Positions 30,964-40,977 are shown, counted from the first letter of the stretch. The stretch: 64,000 nt of DNA from Bacteroidota bacterium (GCA_012729475.1 JAAYDB010000021.1:1-64000); one strand, 5' to 3'. Notes: generated from the letters alone by a model not told the origin. Translations and numbers: made by a program.

Positions 30964-32310
30964 TTATAACTGGGCTCCTATATAGGACCTTACATTACGG
31001 AAACCAACGTATGGTTTTGTAGAGTCCTGATATTCATAATCCCTTGTACTTGTTTGAAGGAAATAAGCAATATCTTTCCAGGAGCCTCCGCGAATAACTT
31101 TACGCTTAAGGACAGGAGGATCCTGAGGTGTTGCATTATATTCATAATTTGGCTGGAGGTCGTGCTGGAAGATATAGGCTGAGGGATGATATGCGCAACA
31201 TGTCCATTCTGCAACGTTTCCGGCCATATCATATAAACCGTATTCATTAGGTTCATAGGAACCAACTTTTCCTGTATATACATTCCCGTCATCGATGTAG
31301 TTACCTCTCAGAGGTTTGAAGTTTGCCAGGAAGCAGCCTTCGTAATTACGTGTATAAGGGCCTCCCCAGGGATACATTGAAAGGTCAAGACCTCCTCTGG
31401 CAGCATATTCCCATTCTGTCTCAAGAGGGAGCCTGTAGGCCATTACATCCACAACTCCGTTCTTTCTGAGGGCATTGTTCATATAGTCAGTTCTCCAGTG
31501 GCTGAAAGCATTTGCCTGAACCCATGACACCCCTACAACAGGATAATCGTCAAAAGAAGGATGCCAGAAATACAGATCAGCCATGGGATCATTGAAGGAA
31601 TAAGTAAAGTCTCTTATCCAGCATAGTGTGTCGGGATAAATATTTACCACAATGTGTTTGATAAATGAAGAGCGGTCCCTTACTTCGGTGCGTGAACCAT
31701 CAAGATTAGTGACCTGACCTTCATAACGACCGGTGTTATTCTCATAATCCTGTACATAATTGACTCTGGCGGCAGACTGATAATCAACCCAGTAATATGA
31801 GTAATTCAGTTTACGTATGTCAACTTGTTTCTTACTGTTAAACCTTTCCTCCGGAGGATAATACATTTCTTCCATCACCTCTCTGGTGATTTCGTCGTTG
31901 AGGTCTATCTTTTCATTCCAGTTAATGACATAGGGTTCAATCATATTTCCGTCATCATCAACAAGGAAATAATCTCTGTCGGGTATGCCGGCATTACCAA
32001 GTTTGGTCCGGAATATTGAGTCGCGTACCCAGTATACGAACTGACGGTATTTATTGTTAGTGATCTCTGTCTGGTCCATCCAGAATGCATCAACAGTAAC
32101 TGATTTTGCCAGACTGTTCATTGAGAACAAAGCATCCTGATCACTGGGGCCCATCATGAAACTTCCGGCAGGGATAAATGCCATTTCCATAGGTTCAGGT
32201 TCGAAGAATTTTTTTCTTCCCGGAACACCTGTCAGTTCTCCATTGTCTGAGGTGCTGCACCCACTAAAAAAAATTACGGTTATCAGGAGAGTTAGAATTA
32301 CATTTTTCAT
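30964..32310 (-). CDS. gldK: T9SS ring lipoprotein GldK/PorK (FGE-sulfatase fold)
   Basis: Lipobox FFSGCS; FIPAGSFMMGPSDQD; YRLPLETEWEYAARGG; VIRGGSWKD. Confidence 0.92.
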   Translation of the reverse strand: MKNVILTLLITVIFFSGCSTSDNGELTGVPGRKKFFEPEPMEMAFIPAGSFMMGPSDQDALFSMNSLAKSVTVDAFWMDQTEITNNKYRQFVYWVRDSIFRTKLGNAGIPDRDYFLVDDDGNMIEPYVINWNEKIDLNDEITREVMEEMYYPPEERFNSKKQVDIRKLNYSYYWVDYQSAARVNYVQDYENNTGRYEGQVTNLDGSRTEVRDRSSFIKHIVVNIYPDTLCWIRDFTYSFNDPMADLYFWHPSFDDYPVVGVSWVQANAFSHWRTDYMNNALRKNGVVDVMAYRLPLETEWEYAARGGLDLSMYPWGGPYTRNYEGCFLANFKPLRGNYIDDGNVYTGKVGSYEPNEYGLYDMAGNVAEWTCCAYHPSAYIFQHDLQPNYEYNATPQDPPVLKRKVIRGGSWKDIAYFLQTSTRDYEYQDSTKPYVGFRNVRSYIGAQL

Positions 32311-32356
32311 AATTCCTTAGAATTTATATTGCAAGTAAGTTATTTTTTTTAATTAA

Positions 32357-33301
32357 TCATAAAAAGCGTATACTTTTATATCTCATCGGACTCTTGCCGA
32401 AACTGAGGTCAAAACAATAGTTTACCATAAACTCATGCGATCCTAATGTGCTCTTCCTGATATCAGAAAGAGGGAAGTCATAACTGTATCCGATACGGAT
32501 ACCGTTGAACAGCTCAATGCCAACAATACCGGATACAGAGTCTCCGGCTCTGTATGAAACGCCTCCCCATACCTTTTTATTGTATCTTACTAAAGAAGTA
32601 ATACTTGCCTGAAATATCCTGCCATCACTGTAAGCAAAAACCGATGGAAGTATTTCTATGGCCGGATTGGGAAGTTGAAGGGTATAACCTGCTGTAATAT
32701 AATAATGACGGCTTATGTAGGATGATCCCTGCGTGTAATTTATCTCAGGCTGATTGATATGGGTTACAGAAGCCGCAATATAATATTTGTCTGAATTAAG
32801 ATAAAGGCCTGCTCCGGCATCAAATAATACAACACTCTCTTTATTTACCGGTATGTTGGGATCGAGGTCAGGAGGAGTAAAACCTACTCCGTCGGGTATG
32901 TACCAGCTGGGATCAAGTGTTTTGTTGACCATCCCGAAGTATGCTCCTATCCCGAGCCTGGCTGTACCCATATCCACAAGATATGAATATACGGCAGAAA
33001 GATTGATGTCGGTGTCAAAACCGATATTATCACTCTCAATAACCATTCCCACTCCGCTTTTAATATTGAAAACAGAAACAGGAGCGCTTATATTGAAAAC
33101 TGTGGTCGAAGGTGATCCTTCAAATCCCAGCCATTGTTGCCTGTTGACGGCAGTGGCACAGATCATCCCGGATGTTCCTGCAAAACCCGGATTAAAAGTC
33201 AATGTATTGTACATATACTGACTGGTAAGCGGATCCTGTTGGGCTATGCCTGTGTTGCTCATCAAAACGGATATTAAAATTAACACGCAAAATCTCTTCA
33301 T
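32357..33301 (-). CDS. porP: PorP/SprF-family T9SS membrane protein
   Basis: AQQDPLTSQYMYNTLTFNPGFAGTSG; GIRIGYSYDFPLSDIRKSTLGSHEFMVNY. Confidence 0.92.
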   Translation of the reverse strand: MKRFCVLILISVLMSNTGIAQQDPLTSQYMYNTLTFNPGFAGTSGMICATAVNRQQWLGFEGSPSTTVFNISAPVSVFNIKSGVGMVIESDNIGFDTDINLSAVYSYLVDMGTARLGIGAYFGMVNKTLDPSWYIPDGVGFTPPDLDPNIPVNKESVVLFDAGAGLYLNSDKYYIAASVTHINQPEINYTQGSSYISRHYYITAGYTLQLPNPAIEILPSVFAYSDGRIFQASITSLVRYNKKVWGGVSYRAGDSVSGIVGIELFNGIRIGYSYDFPLSDIRKSTLGSHEFMVNYCFDLSFGKSPMRYKSIRFL

Positions 33302-33504
33302 TTCTTTATATCAGTATGCAAAATCAACCTATATCGAAGGGTTAAAATTACATAAAAAAGTATAACGAAGAAAACAGTGCATTTATTTATTAATCTTTTA
33401 AAAATTATCCTCTTATACGCACAAATATTTTTTTTGATACACTATAAACGAAAAAATGATTTTCGGTATACTGTAAAAAGCAGATAAACAGTGCGATGCA
33501 TGAG

Positions 33505-34674
33505 TTAATTTTTTGATCTGCCAGATCCCTGAACCCATCTGTCCGGTATTTCATCATGGTTAGCCTTCAGATAATCTTCATGTGAACAGGCTATATAGAA
33601 TGGTTTATTATCGGAGCTTTTTAATTCCATCCACCATCTGTCGGTAAGTGTACTCTTTATAAAGATCAGATCATCCTCGAGATCAGTGATCCTGACGTGA
33701 TACCTGATAAAACGTCCGGAGTTGTTGTTACTAAGGGCAGGTACTTCATATTGTTTCTGGGAGAAACCTTCAAGGAAGAACCACAGGATCTGTGCTGCAA
33801 GGCCCGTTGTCTGGTTCCTGATATCAAATTCAGGGTCTACGTCGAAGAGACAGAATATTTTGAGCTTATCAGAGATGCCTGCATATCTGGCCAGCAGACA
33901 GATCTCTTCTCCATAAAAACCGTTAGGAGAGGGACAGATGCTTCCTGGTGCATCACATTGCCTTACAGCTGACATATCAAAGACAGCTACTTCGGAATCG
34001 CGGAAAAGAGGCTCGGTAAGATGAATAGCCTTTCGCGCATCTCCTACCCTTAACATTTCTGATTTCTGCTTATTGAAACGGTTTATGACCTGTTGGTCGT
34101 TCAGATAGGTCTGGTAACCTATATTGATATAGTGGCTGAGATAACTTTTTTGTTTATGGAGTATTGTATTAAGATAACTGAAAGAGTCGGGGGCTTTTTT
34201 TTCATTTATATAATCTATTCTTGAGTCAACACCGGCGAGAGTGTAATTAATGTCCAGATCCGACATTGCTTTGTCAACAGCCAGGGTTAATGCACTGCTT
34301 CCTCCCAGCACTACAGGAAAGATTTCCTGCCGAATCAGGTAGACCAGAACATCGCGGAGACCTGTTACAGTATCATTAAATGTGACTCCGTTTTTCATAT
34401 TGCCCAGGTCAATTATTTTTGATTTACCCGGGATTCTTGTCAGGCGGTATAGTTCGGTTCTCACTAAATCCGGAGCTTTCATTGTACCTGTCCCGGGAGA
34501 ATTCCTGCCGTCAGGAACTCCTAACAATGCCACTTTGTAATTACCGGTATTTTTGATAGCCATACTTGCAGTATGAACTGTAATATTATGAGGGAAACCA
34601 GACTGTTCTGCTATGAAATTAAAATCAGGTCGCTCAATACTTACCGGGCTGAAATAGTCATTCAGATCTATCAT
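33505..34674 (-). CDS. Arginase/ureohydrolase-fold protein with degenerate metal ligands
   Basis: GGSSALT, GVDSRID, AVFDMSAVRQCDAPG and FDVDPEFD align by eye to ureohydrolase motifs GGDHS, DAHxD, SxDxDxxDPxxAPG and ExNPxxD. Confidence 0.78.
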   Translation of the reverse strand: MIDLNDYFSPVSIERPDFNFIAEQSGFPHNITVHTASMAIKNTGNYKVALLGVPDGRNSPGTGTMKAPDLVRTELYRLTRIPGKSKIIDLGNMKNGVTFNDTVTGLRDVLVYLIRQEIFPVVLGGSSALTLAVDKAMSDLDINYTLAGVDSRIDYINEKKAPDSFSYLNTILHKQKSYLSHYINIGYQTYLNDQQVINRFNKQKSEMLRVGDARKAIHLTEPLFRDSEVAVFDMSAVRQCDAPGSICPSPNGFYGEEICLLARYAGISDKLKIFCLFDVDPEFDIRNQTTGLAAQILWFFLEGFSQKQYEVPALSNNNSGRFIRYHVRITDLEDDLIFIKSTLTDRWWMELKSSDNKPFYIACSHEDYLKANHDEIPDRWVQGSGRSKN

Positions 34675-34682
34675 AATCAGGT

Positions 34683-36995
34683 TCAGGATTTCTTATGAGT
34701 TTTATTGTTTTTCTCAATTATCTCAAGACAGTCATGTTTTGTAATTTTCTCTGTATCAATTCCCTTGGGCAGCCTGTAGTTTTTCTTGTCCTTTGTCAGA
34801 TATGGGCCAAATCTTCCATTTAGCACAAGGATATCACCAAAATCCTTTATTATTTTTTTTCTGTCGTTTTCATTTTTCTCTCTGATAATCTCAACAGCTC
34901 TTTCAATAGTTATTGTATAAGGGTCATCGACTCCTTTTTTCAGTGAGTAGAATTTTCCCTCATGCCTCACGTAGGGTCCGTATTTTCCTGTTCCGATAAC
35001 TATTTCCCCGTCCTGGTGCATTCCGAGGGATCTGGGGAGACGGAACAGATTAAGAGCTTCTTCGAGTGTTATCGTTTCAATAAGCTGGTTTTTGGACAGA
35101 CTGGCGAACCTTGGCTTTTCATCGTTATCAGAGTCCCCTATCTGTGCCAGGGGACCAAAACGGCCCATTCTGACCGATACAGGTTCTCCCGTTTCAGGAT
35201 GATTACCAAGTATTCTTATCCCTTTCTTCCTGTTACTTTTTTCCAGTGTGTTTTCAATACTTTCATGAAATGGTCCGTAAAAATCTTTCAGCATACTGGT
35301 CCATTTCATTTCTCCGTCAGCTATCTTATCAAACTGTTCTTCAACTTCTGCAGTGAAATTATAGTCGACAATATCAGGAAAATATTCAACGAGGAAATCA
35401 TTAACGATCATCCCTATGTCCTGAGGGAATAGTTTGGATTTCTCTTTCCCTGTTATTTCGTTTTTTACAGCGGGAGTGATCTTGCCGTTTTCCAGTTTCA
35501 GTGTTTTTATCTTTCTGGCTTCACCCGGTCTGTCCTCTTTGCTTACATATCCCCTGTTCTGTATAGTAGATATAGTAGGTGCGTATGTTGAAGGGCGACC
35601 TATGCCCAGTTCCTCAAGCTTTTTGACAAGACTCGCTTCAGTATATCTTGGCGGAGGTATTGTGAATTTTTGTGTTGCACTGATAGTATTATAATAAAGA
35701 GGAGTATCCTTTTTTACAGGCGGAAGGATATATTTGTCATCATCGATTTTTTCCTGATCGTGTGATTCGGAATACAGTCTGAGGAAACCATCATATTTAA
35801 TAAGCTCTCCGGTTGCAGTGAAGCCGGCAGGAGACCGGCTGACGCTTATGGAGATTGCCGTTTTTTCTATTTGAGCATCTGCCATCTGTGAGGCGATGGT
35901 TCTTTTCCAGATAAGATCATAAAGTCTCTTTTCGTTCTGGGTGCCCTGAATTGTTTTATTGTCGGGATAGGTAGGCCGTATTGCTTCGTGGGCTTCCTGG
36001 GCTCCTTTGGATTTTGTCTGGTATTGTCTTGTTTTTGCATACCGGTCACCAAACAGTGAGATAATGACTTCCCGTGATTTTGCCAGGGCCACTTTTGACA
36101 AGTTCGTTGAGTCTGTCCTCATGTAGGTTATTTTACCTCCCTCATAGAGCCTTTGGGCTACTGTCATAGTCTGTGAGACAGAAAAGCCCAGTTTCCGGTA
36201 GGCTTCCTGCTGAAGTGTGGATGTGGTAAAAGGAGGGGCAGGAGACCGGGTTCCCGGCTTAACAACGATATCTTCAACCTTGTAATCAGATAAACTGCAT
36301 AATTCAAGAAAATCCAGAGCACTCTTCTCATCGTGGAACCTCTGAGTAGCTTCAGCTCTTATTACCGGACTTTTAAGATCTTCTTCAAGTGTGCGGAAAA
36401 AGGCAGATATCCTGAATGTAGATTCGGGGTTAAAGGATATTATCTCTCTTTCTCTTTCAACAATAAGTCTGACAGCTACCGACTGTACCCTTCCTGCCGA
36501 AAGAGAAGGTTGTACTTTTTTCCATAGAACCGGAGATATCTCGAACCCTACAAGCCTGTCGAGAATACGGCGGGCCTGCTGGGAATTGACCAGATTCATG
36601 TCTATCGTCCGCGGATTTTCTATGGCACTTGCAATAGCATCTTTGGTGATCTCGTGAAACACTATCCTCTTTGTTAAAGCCGGGTCCAGATCCAGAACTG
36701 CGGCCAGATGCCATGCTATGGCTTCTCCTTCACGGTCCTCGTCAGAGGCGATCCATATATTTTTTGCACCGGCAGCCGCTTTTTTAAGTTCGGCAACTAT
36801 CCTGGTTTTTTCTTTTGGGATCTCATATACAGGTTCAAAATCATTCTCGACATTTATACCGAGATTCTTTTTCTTAAGATCTCTTATATGGCCAAAACTA
36901 GAGACTACATGGAAATTTTTCCCCAGAAATTTTTCTATGGTTTTTGCTTTTGCCGGCGACTCTACTATAACAAGATTTTCAATCATGTCGGGCAT
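34683..36995 (-). CDS. topA: DNA topoisomerase I
   Basis: LVIVESPAKAKTIEKFLG; ASDEDREGEAIAWHL; ITYMRTDSTNLS; GRPSTYAPTISTIQNRGYV. Confidence 0.97.
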   Translation of the reverse strand: MPDMIENLVIVESPAKAKTIEKFLGKNFHVVSSFGHIRDLKKKNLGINVENDFEPVYEIPKEKTRIVAELKKAAAGAKNIWIASDEDREGEAIAWHLAAVLDLDPALTKRIVFHEITKDAIASAIENPRTIDMNLVNSQQARRILDRLVGFEISPVLWKKVQPSLSAGRVQSVAVRLIVEREREIISFNPESTFRISAFFRTLEEDLKSPVIRAEATQRFHDEKSALDFLELCSLSDYKVEDIVVKPGTRSPAPPFTTSTLQQEAYRKLGFSVSQTMTVAQRLYEGGKITYMRTDSTNLSKVALAKSREVIISLFGDRYAKTRQYQTKSKGAQEAHEAIRPTYPDNKTIQGTQNEKRLYDLIWKRTIASQMADAQIEKTAISISVSRSPAGFTATGELIKYDGFLRLYSESHDQEKIDDDKYILPPVKKDTPLYYNTISATQKFTIPPPRYTEASLVKKLEELGIGRPSTYAPTISTIQNRGYVSKEDRPGEARKIKTLKLENGKITPAVKNEITGKEKSKLFPQDIGMIVNDFLVEYFPDIVDYNFTAEVEEQFDKIADGEMKWTSMLKDFYGPFHESIENTLEKSNRKKGIRILGNHPETGEPVSVRMGRFGPLAQIGDSDNDEKPRFASLSKNQLIETITLEEALNLFRLPRSLGMHQDGEIVIGTGKYGPYVRHEGKFYSLKKGVDDPYTITIERAVEIIREKNENDRKKIIKDFGDILVLNGRFGPYLTKDKKNYRLPKGIDTEKITKHDCLEIIEKNNKTHKKS

Positions 36996-37107
36996 AAATT
37001 TTATTTTATCAAAATCTCCGCAAAGTAAATCAATTAGGTTCCAAACTTCAAAATAAAGATTTAAGTTTCTTTAATTTTGCTATTTTTGGAGGAAATATTC
37101 CAGTACA

Positions 37108-39459
37108 ATGGCAGGTATTGAAAAGAAGAAAAAATATCTTATAGGGTTTTGGGCCTTAGTATGTTTGCCTATTCTGGCAGCCATTCTGATTTTCATCTTG
37201 ATATCCAGGGAGAAATTAGGGCCTATGCCCTCTTTTGATGAACTGGAGAATCCGCAGTATTTTCTCGCCGCCGAAGTTTATTCAGAGGATGAAGTGCTTC
37301 TTGGTACAATAAGTATTGAAAACAGGAGCTGGACAGAGTATAATGATTTATCTCCGTATCTTATCAATGCTCTTATCGCAACAGAAGATATAAGGTATTA
37401 CAGACATTCCGGTATCGACATACGCGGGATAGCACGGGCTATTGTCCGGACCATACTGATGGGACAGCGTACAGGCGGCGGAAGTACTATTACACAGCAG
37501 CTTGCCAAACAGCTCTATCCAAGGGATACAGCCAGTGTCTCCCCTTTCGTGAGGACAATGAGACTGGGGATGGCAAAATTCAAGGAATGGCAGACAGCAG
37601 TGAAGCTTGAGAGAAGCTATACCAAGGAAGAGATAATAGCAATGTATCTTAATAAGTACGACTTCAATTATAATGCAATAGGTATTAAATCAGCTTCCCG
37701 TGTTTATTTCAATACCACTCCCGATTCACTTAAGATAGAGGACGCTGCTGTGATGATAGGGATGTTAAAAGCATCCACTCTCTATAATCCCATACGTAAT
37801 CCTGAACGTATGTTAAGCAGAAGGAACATTGTTCTGTCACAGATGGCAAAATATGGTTATCTGCCAAAAGTTGTCGCAGATTCCTTAAAAGCTTTGCCAA
37901 TTGTCACTGATTTTCAGATAGAGGATCACAATACCGGTCTGGCCACTTATCTGAGGGAATACCTCAGGAATATCATGATGAGGCCGGAACCGGATCCCGA
38001 CAGGTATGTAAGGCAATCATCTTATGAAGAAGCCTTGTGGGACTGGGAGAATAACGAACTGTATGGCTGGTGTAAAAAGAATAAAAAACCAGACGGATCG
38101 GATTATGACATCTACCGCGATGGCCTGAAGATTTATACCACTATCAATTCGAAGATGCAACAATATGCAGAAGAGTCTTTAAGAGAACACCTTTCTGAAG
38201 AATTGCAACCTGCATTCTTTGAAAGGGCGAAAAGATTCAGAAACCCTCCTTATTCCAACGATCTGACAAGAAGACAGATAGATGATATATTAATGACTGC
38301 TCTGAGACAGAGCGACAGGTATTACAGCTTAAGAAGAGCAGGAGTAACAGAAGATTCTATTATGAAGGTTTTCAACACAGAATTTAAGATGAAGGTCTTC
38401 AGCTGGGATGGAGAAAAGGATACTGTTATGACTCCGCTTGATTCCATAAGGTATTATAAATATTTCATCAGATCGGGTTTTATGGTAGAAGATCCCACAA
38501 ACGGACATGTAAAAGCTTATGTGGGAGGTCCCGATTTCAGATATTTCAAATACGATGCGGTGACACAGCAGAGGAGGCAGATAGGAAGTACAATAAAGCC
38601 CTTTCTGTATACCATTGCAATGCAGAACGGCTATTCTCCCTGTTATGAAGTGGAAAACATCCCACGGTCATTTTATGATTTTGCCACAGATACTATCTAT
38701 ACTCCCCGTAGTTCGGGTCCCAAAGCCTATCACGGGAAGATGGTTACTCTTAAATGGGGGCTTTCGCAATCAGAAAACTACATCTCCGCCTGGCTCATAC
38801 AACAGTTCAGCCCTGCTACTGTAGCAGATATAATGCATAAGATGGGGATAAGAAGCTTTATTGATCCTGTAAATTCTATCTTTCTTGGTACTTCTGATGT
38901 TAAGCTTGAAGAGATGGTAGGGGCATATTCCACATTTGCCAATAAAGGTATCTACACACGTCCCATGTATGTAACAAGGATAGAGGATAAGAACGGGAAT
39001 GTTCTGGCAAGGTTAATTCCCAGGATTGAAGAAGTATTGACAGAGGAGGCTGCTTACCTTATGGTTAATCTTCTCCAGGGTGTTGTCCAGTCGGGGACAG
39101 CCATAAGGTTGCGGTATGAGCCGTATATGCTTATGAACCAGATAGGAGGTAAGACCGGGACTACCCAGGAACAGTCTGATGGCTGGTTCATGGGTGTTAC
39201 TCCAAAGCTTGTTGGAGGAGTATGGAGTGGCTGGGAGGATCGTGCAATCCATTTTGAAACCATTTCGGAAGGACAGGGAGCAAATATGGCTCTCCCTATT
39301 TTTGGCAAATTCCTTAAAAAAGTATATAATGATCCGGAGCTGGGTATTCTGGAAGCAGAGGAGTTTGAACGCCCTCCGGGTTTTAACCTGGAACTGGATT
39401 GTGAAAAACTCAAGCGGGAAAGTATGCGGCGCACAAATTCCATTAATGAAAGATATTAA
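37108..39459 (+). CDS. Class A penicillin-binding protein (PBP1A-like)
   Basis: Glycosyltransferase ALIATEDIRYYRHSGID and TGGGSTITQQLAKQLY; transpeptidase GSTIKPFLY and GKTGTTQEQSDGWF. Confidence 0.95.
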   Translation: MAGIEKKKKYLIGFWALVCLPILAAILIFILISREKLGPMPSFDELENPQYFLAAEVYSEDEVLLGTISIENRSWTEYNDLSPYLINALIATEDIRYYRHSGIDIRGIARAIVRTILMGQRTGGGSTITQQLAKQLYPRDTASVSPFVRTMRLGMAKFKEWQTAVKLERSYTKEEIIAMYLNKYDFNYNAIGIKSASRVYFNTTPDSLKIEDAAVMIGMLKASTLYNPIRNPERMLSRRNIVLSQMAKYGYLPKVVADSLKALPIVTDFQIEDHNTGLATYLREYLRNIMMRPEPDPDRYVRQSSYEEALWDWENNELYGWCKKNKKPDGSDYDIYRDGLKIYTTINSKMQQYAEESLREHLSEELQPAFFERAKRFRNPPYSNDLTRRQIDDILMTALRQSDRYYSLRRAGVTEDSIMKVFNTEFKMKVFSWDGEKDTVMTPLDSIRYYKYFIRSGFMVEDPTNGHVKAYVGGPDFRYFKYDAVTQQRRQIGSTIKPFLYTIAMQNGYSPCYEVENIPRSFYDFATDTIYTPRSSGPKAYHGKMVTLKWGLSQSENYISAWLIQQFSPATVADIMHKMGIRSFIDPVNSIFLGTSDVKLEEMVGAYSTFANKGIYTRPMYVTRIEDKNGNVLARLIPRIEEVLTEEAAYLMVNLLQGVVQSGTAIRLRYEPYMLMNQIGGKTGTTQEQSDGWFMGVTPKLVGGVWSGWEDRAIHFETISEGQGANMALPIFGKFLKKVYNDPELGILEAEEFERPPGFNLELDCEKLKRESMRRTNSINERY

Positions 39460-39467
39460 CTGGCAGG

Positions 39468-39513
39468 AAGAAAGAAGGTTGAAGAAGTTGAAGAGGTTGA
39501 GGTTGAAGGGTTA
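39468..39513 (+). repeat. GTTGAAGAA-type purine-rich intergenic repeat, copy 1
   Basis: GGTTGAAGAAGTTGAAGAGGTTGAGGTTGAAGGGTT; near-identical inverted copy at 53241-53287. Confidence 0.75.
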
Positions 39514-39605
39514 ATAGAAAAAAAACTGACTTTTGTACAAAGCAGGAAAAAGATATCACTGGTCGTGATTGTCGGGTATTTTTGATTATTAAGGAGTTGA
39601 CAAAA

Positions 39606-40967
39606 TCAGCCAAAGAGAGATCTTACAAGGTTTTCTATCTTTTCAACAGGGCAAATCTCAATATCCAGTCCTTTTACCAATATGTTTTTATGATATTTTG
39701 AAAGATATATTTTCCTGAACCCCATTTTGGAAGCTTCTTTAACTCTCTGTTCTATCCTGGAGACGGGTCGTATCTCTCCTGACAAACCTGTTTCTCCGGC
39801 AAAACAGATATTTTTTGGGATAGGTATGTCGAGGTTGGATGACAGGACAGAACTGACTATTGCCATATCGATTGCAGGATCATTTACTTTCAGACCACCT
39901 GCAATATTCAGAAAGACATCTCTTACAGCCAGTCTGAATCCGGCTCTTTTTTCGAGTACAGCAAGCAGCATATTTAGCCGGCGTATGTCAAATCCTGTTG
40001 TATTACGCTGAGGGGTTCCGTAAACGGCGCTGCTTACCAGTGCCTGTATCTCAATGAGGAAAGGCCTGATACCGTCTATTGTTGCAGCTATTGATATTCC
40101 ACTCAGAGGATCATCATGCTGATTAATGAACAGTTCAGAAGGATTACTTATTTCCTGAAGACCCTTCTCTGTCATTTCAAATATCCCCAGTTCAGAAGTA
40201 GAGCCAAACCTGTTTTTTACAGGTCGCAACAGACGGTATACATAGTTATTGTCTCCTTCAAAATAAAGTACCACATCTACAATATGTTCAAGGATTTTCG
40301 GTCCGGCAAGGGTGCCATCCTTGGTGATGTGTCCGATGAGCAAGACAGGAATACCTGTTGTTTTGGAATATTTCAGCAGTTGGGCCGCACATTCCCTGAC
40401 CTGTGATACAGAGCCTGCAGGGGATTCTAATAGTCCTGTACTCATTGTCTGTATCGAGTCAACAATGATCAGTCCTGGTTTAATATTTTCGGAATGGGTA
40501 AGTATATTTTCGATTTCTGTTTCTCCCAGAATATAGCAGGCATTAGTCGAAACCCTCAGCCTTTGTGCTCTCAGCCTTATCTGTTCACTGCTTTCTTCCC
40601 CTGAGACATATAGGATTTTGACACTCTCCATTGTAAGAGCCAGTTGAAGAGCCAGTGTTGATTTACCTATTCCGGGCTCTCCTCCGAGAAGTATAAGAGA
40701 CCCGCTCACCATGCCTCCTCCGAGTATTCTGTCCAGTTCGGAAGATCCGGTTTTGTATCTGCCCTTTTCGTCTGCCTCTATGTCATTGAGGAGTACAGGA
40801 GATCTTTTTTCTATATTTTTTATCAGTGATCTTTCATGAAGAGGAGAAGGAGTAATAATTTCTTCATGATAAGTGTTCCATTCCTGGCAGACCGGACACC
40901 TGCCGATCCATTTGGGAGACTCTGCTCCGCAATTCTGGCAGACAAATACTGTCTTTACTTTTGGCAT
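39606..40967 (-). CDS. radA: DNA repair protein RadA
   Basis: Zinc motif CQNCGAESPKWIGRCPVCQEWNT; GGEPGIGKST; KNRFGSTSELGIFEM. Confidence 0.97.
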   Translation of the reverse strand: MPKVKTVFVCQNCGAESPKWIGRCPVCQEWNTYHEEIITPSPLHERSLIKNIEKRSPVLLNDIEADEKGRYKTGSSELDRILGGGMVSGSLILLGGEPGIGKSTLALQLALTMESVKILYVSGEESSEQIRLRAQRLRVSTNACYILGETEIENILTHSENIKPGLIIVDSIQTMSTGLLESPAGSVSQVRECAAQLLKYSKTTGIPVLLIGHITKDGTLAGPKILEHIVDVVLYFEGDNNYVYRLLRPVKNRFGSTSELGIFEMTEKGLQEISNPSELFINQHDDPLSGISIAATIDGIRPFLIEIQALVSSAVYGTPQRNTTGFDIRRLNMLLAVLEKRAGFRLAVRDVFLNIAGGLKVNDPAIDMAIVSSVLSSNLDIPIPKNICFAGETGLSGEIRPVSRIEQRVKEASKMGFRKIYLSKYHKNILVKGLDIEICPVEKIENLVRSLFG

Positions 40968-40977
40968 GAGTTTATTT

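Noticed and set aside
39468-39513. Repeat as a CRISPR remnant
   Set aside because: Units are 6-9 nt, contiguous, with no spacers and no cas genes.
39179-39514. 111 aa ORF ending in LKKLKRLRLKG through the repeat
   Set aside because: It is out of frame within the PBP coding sequence and only reads through the GTTGAA repeat by chance.
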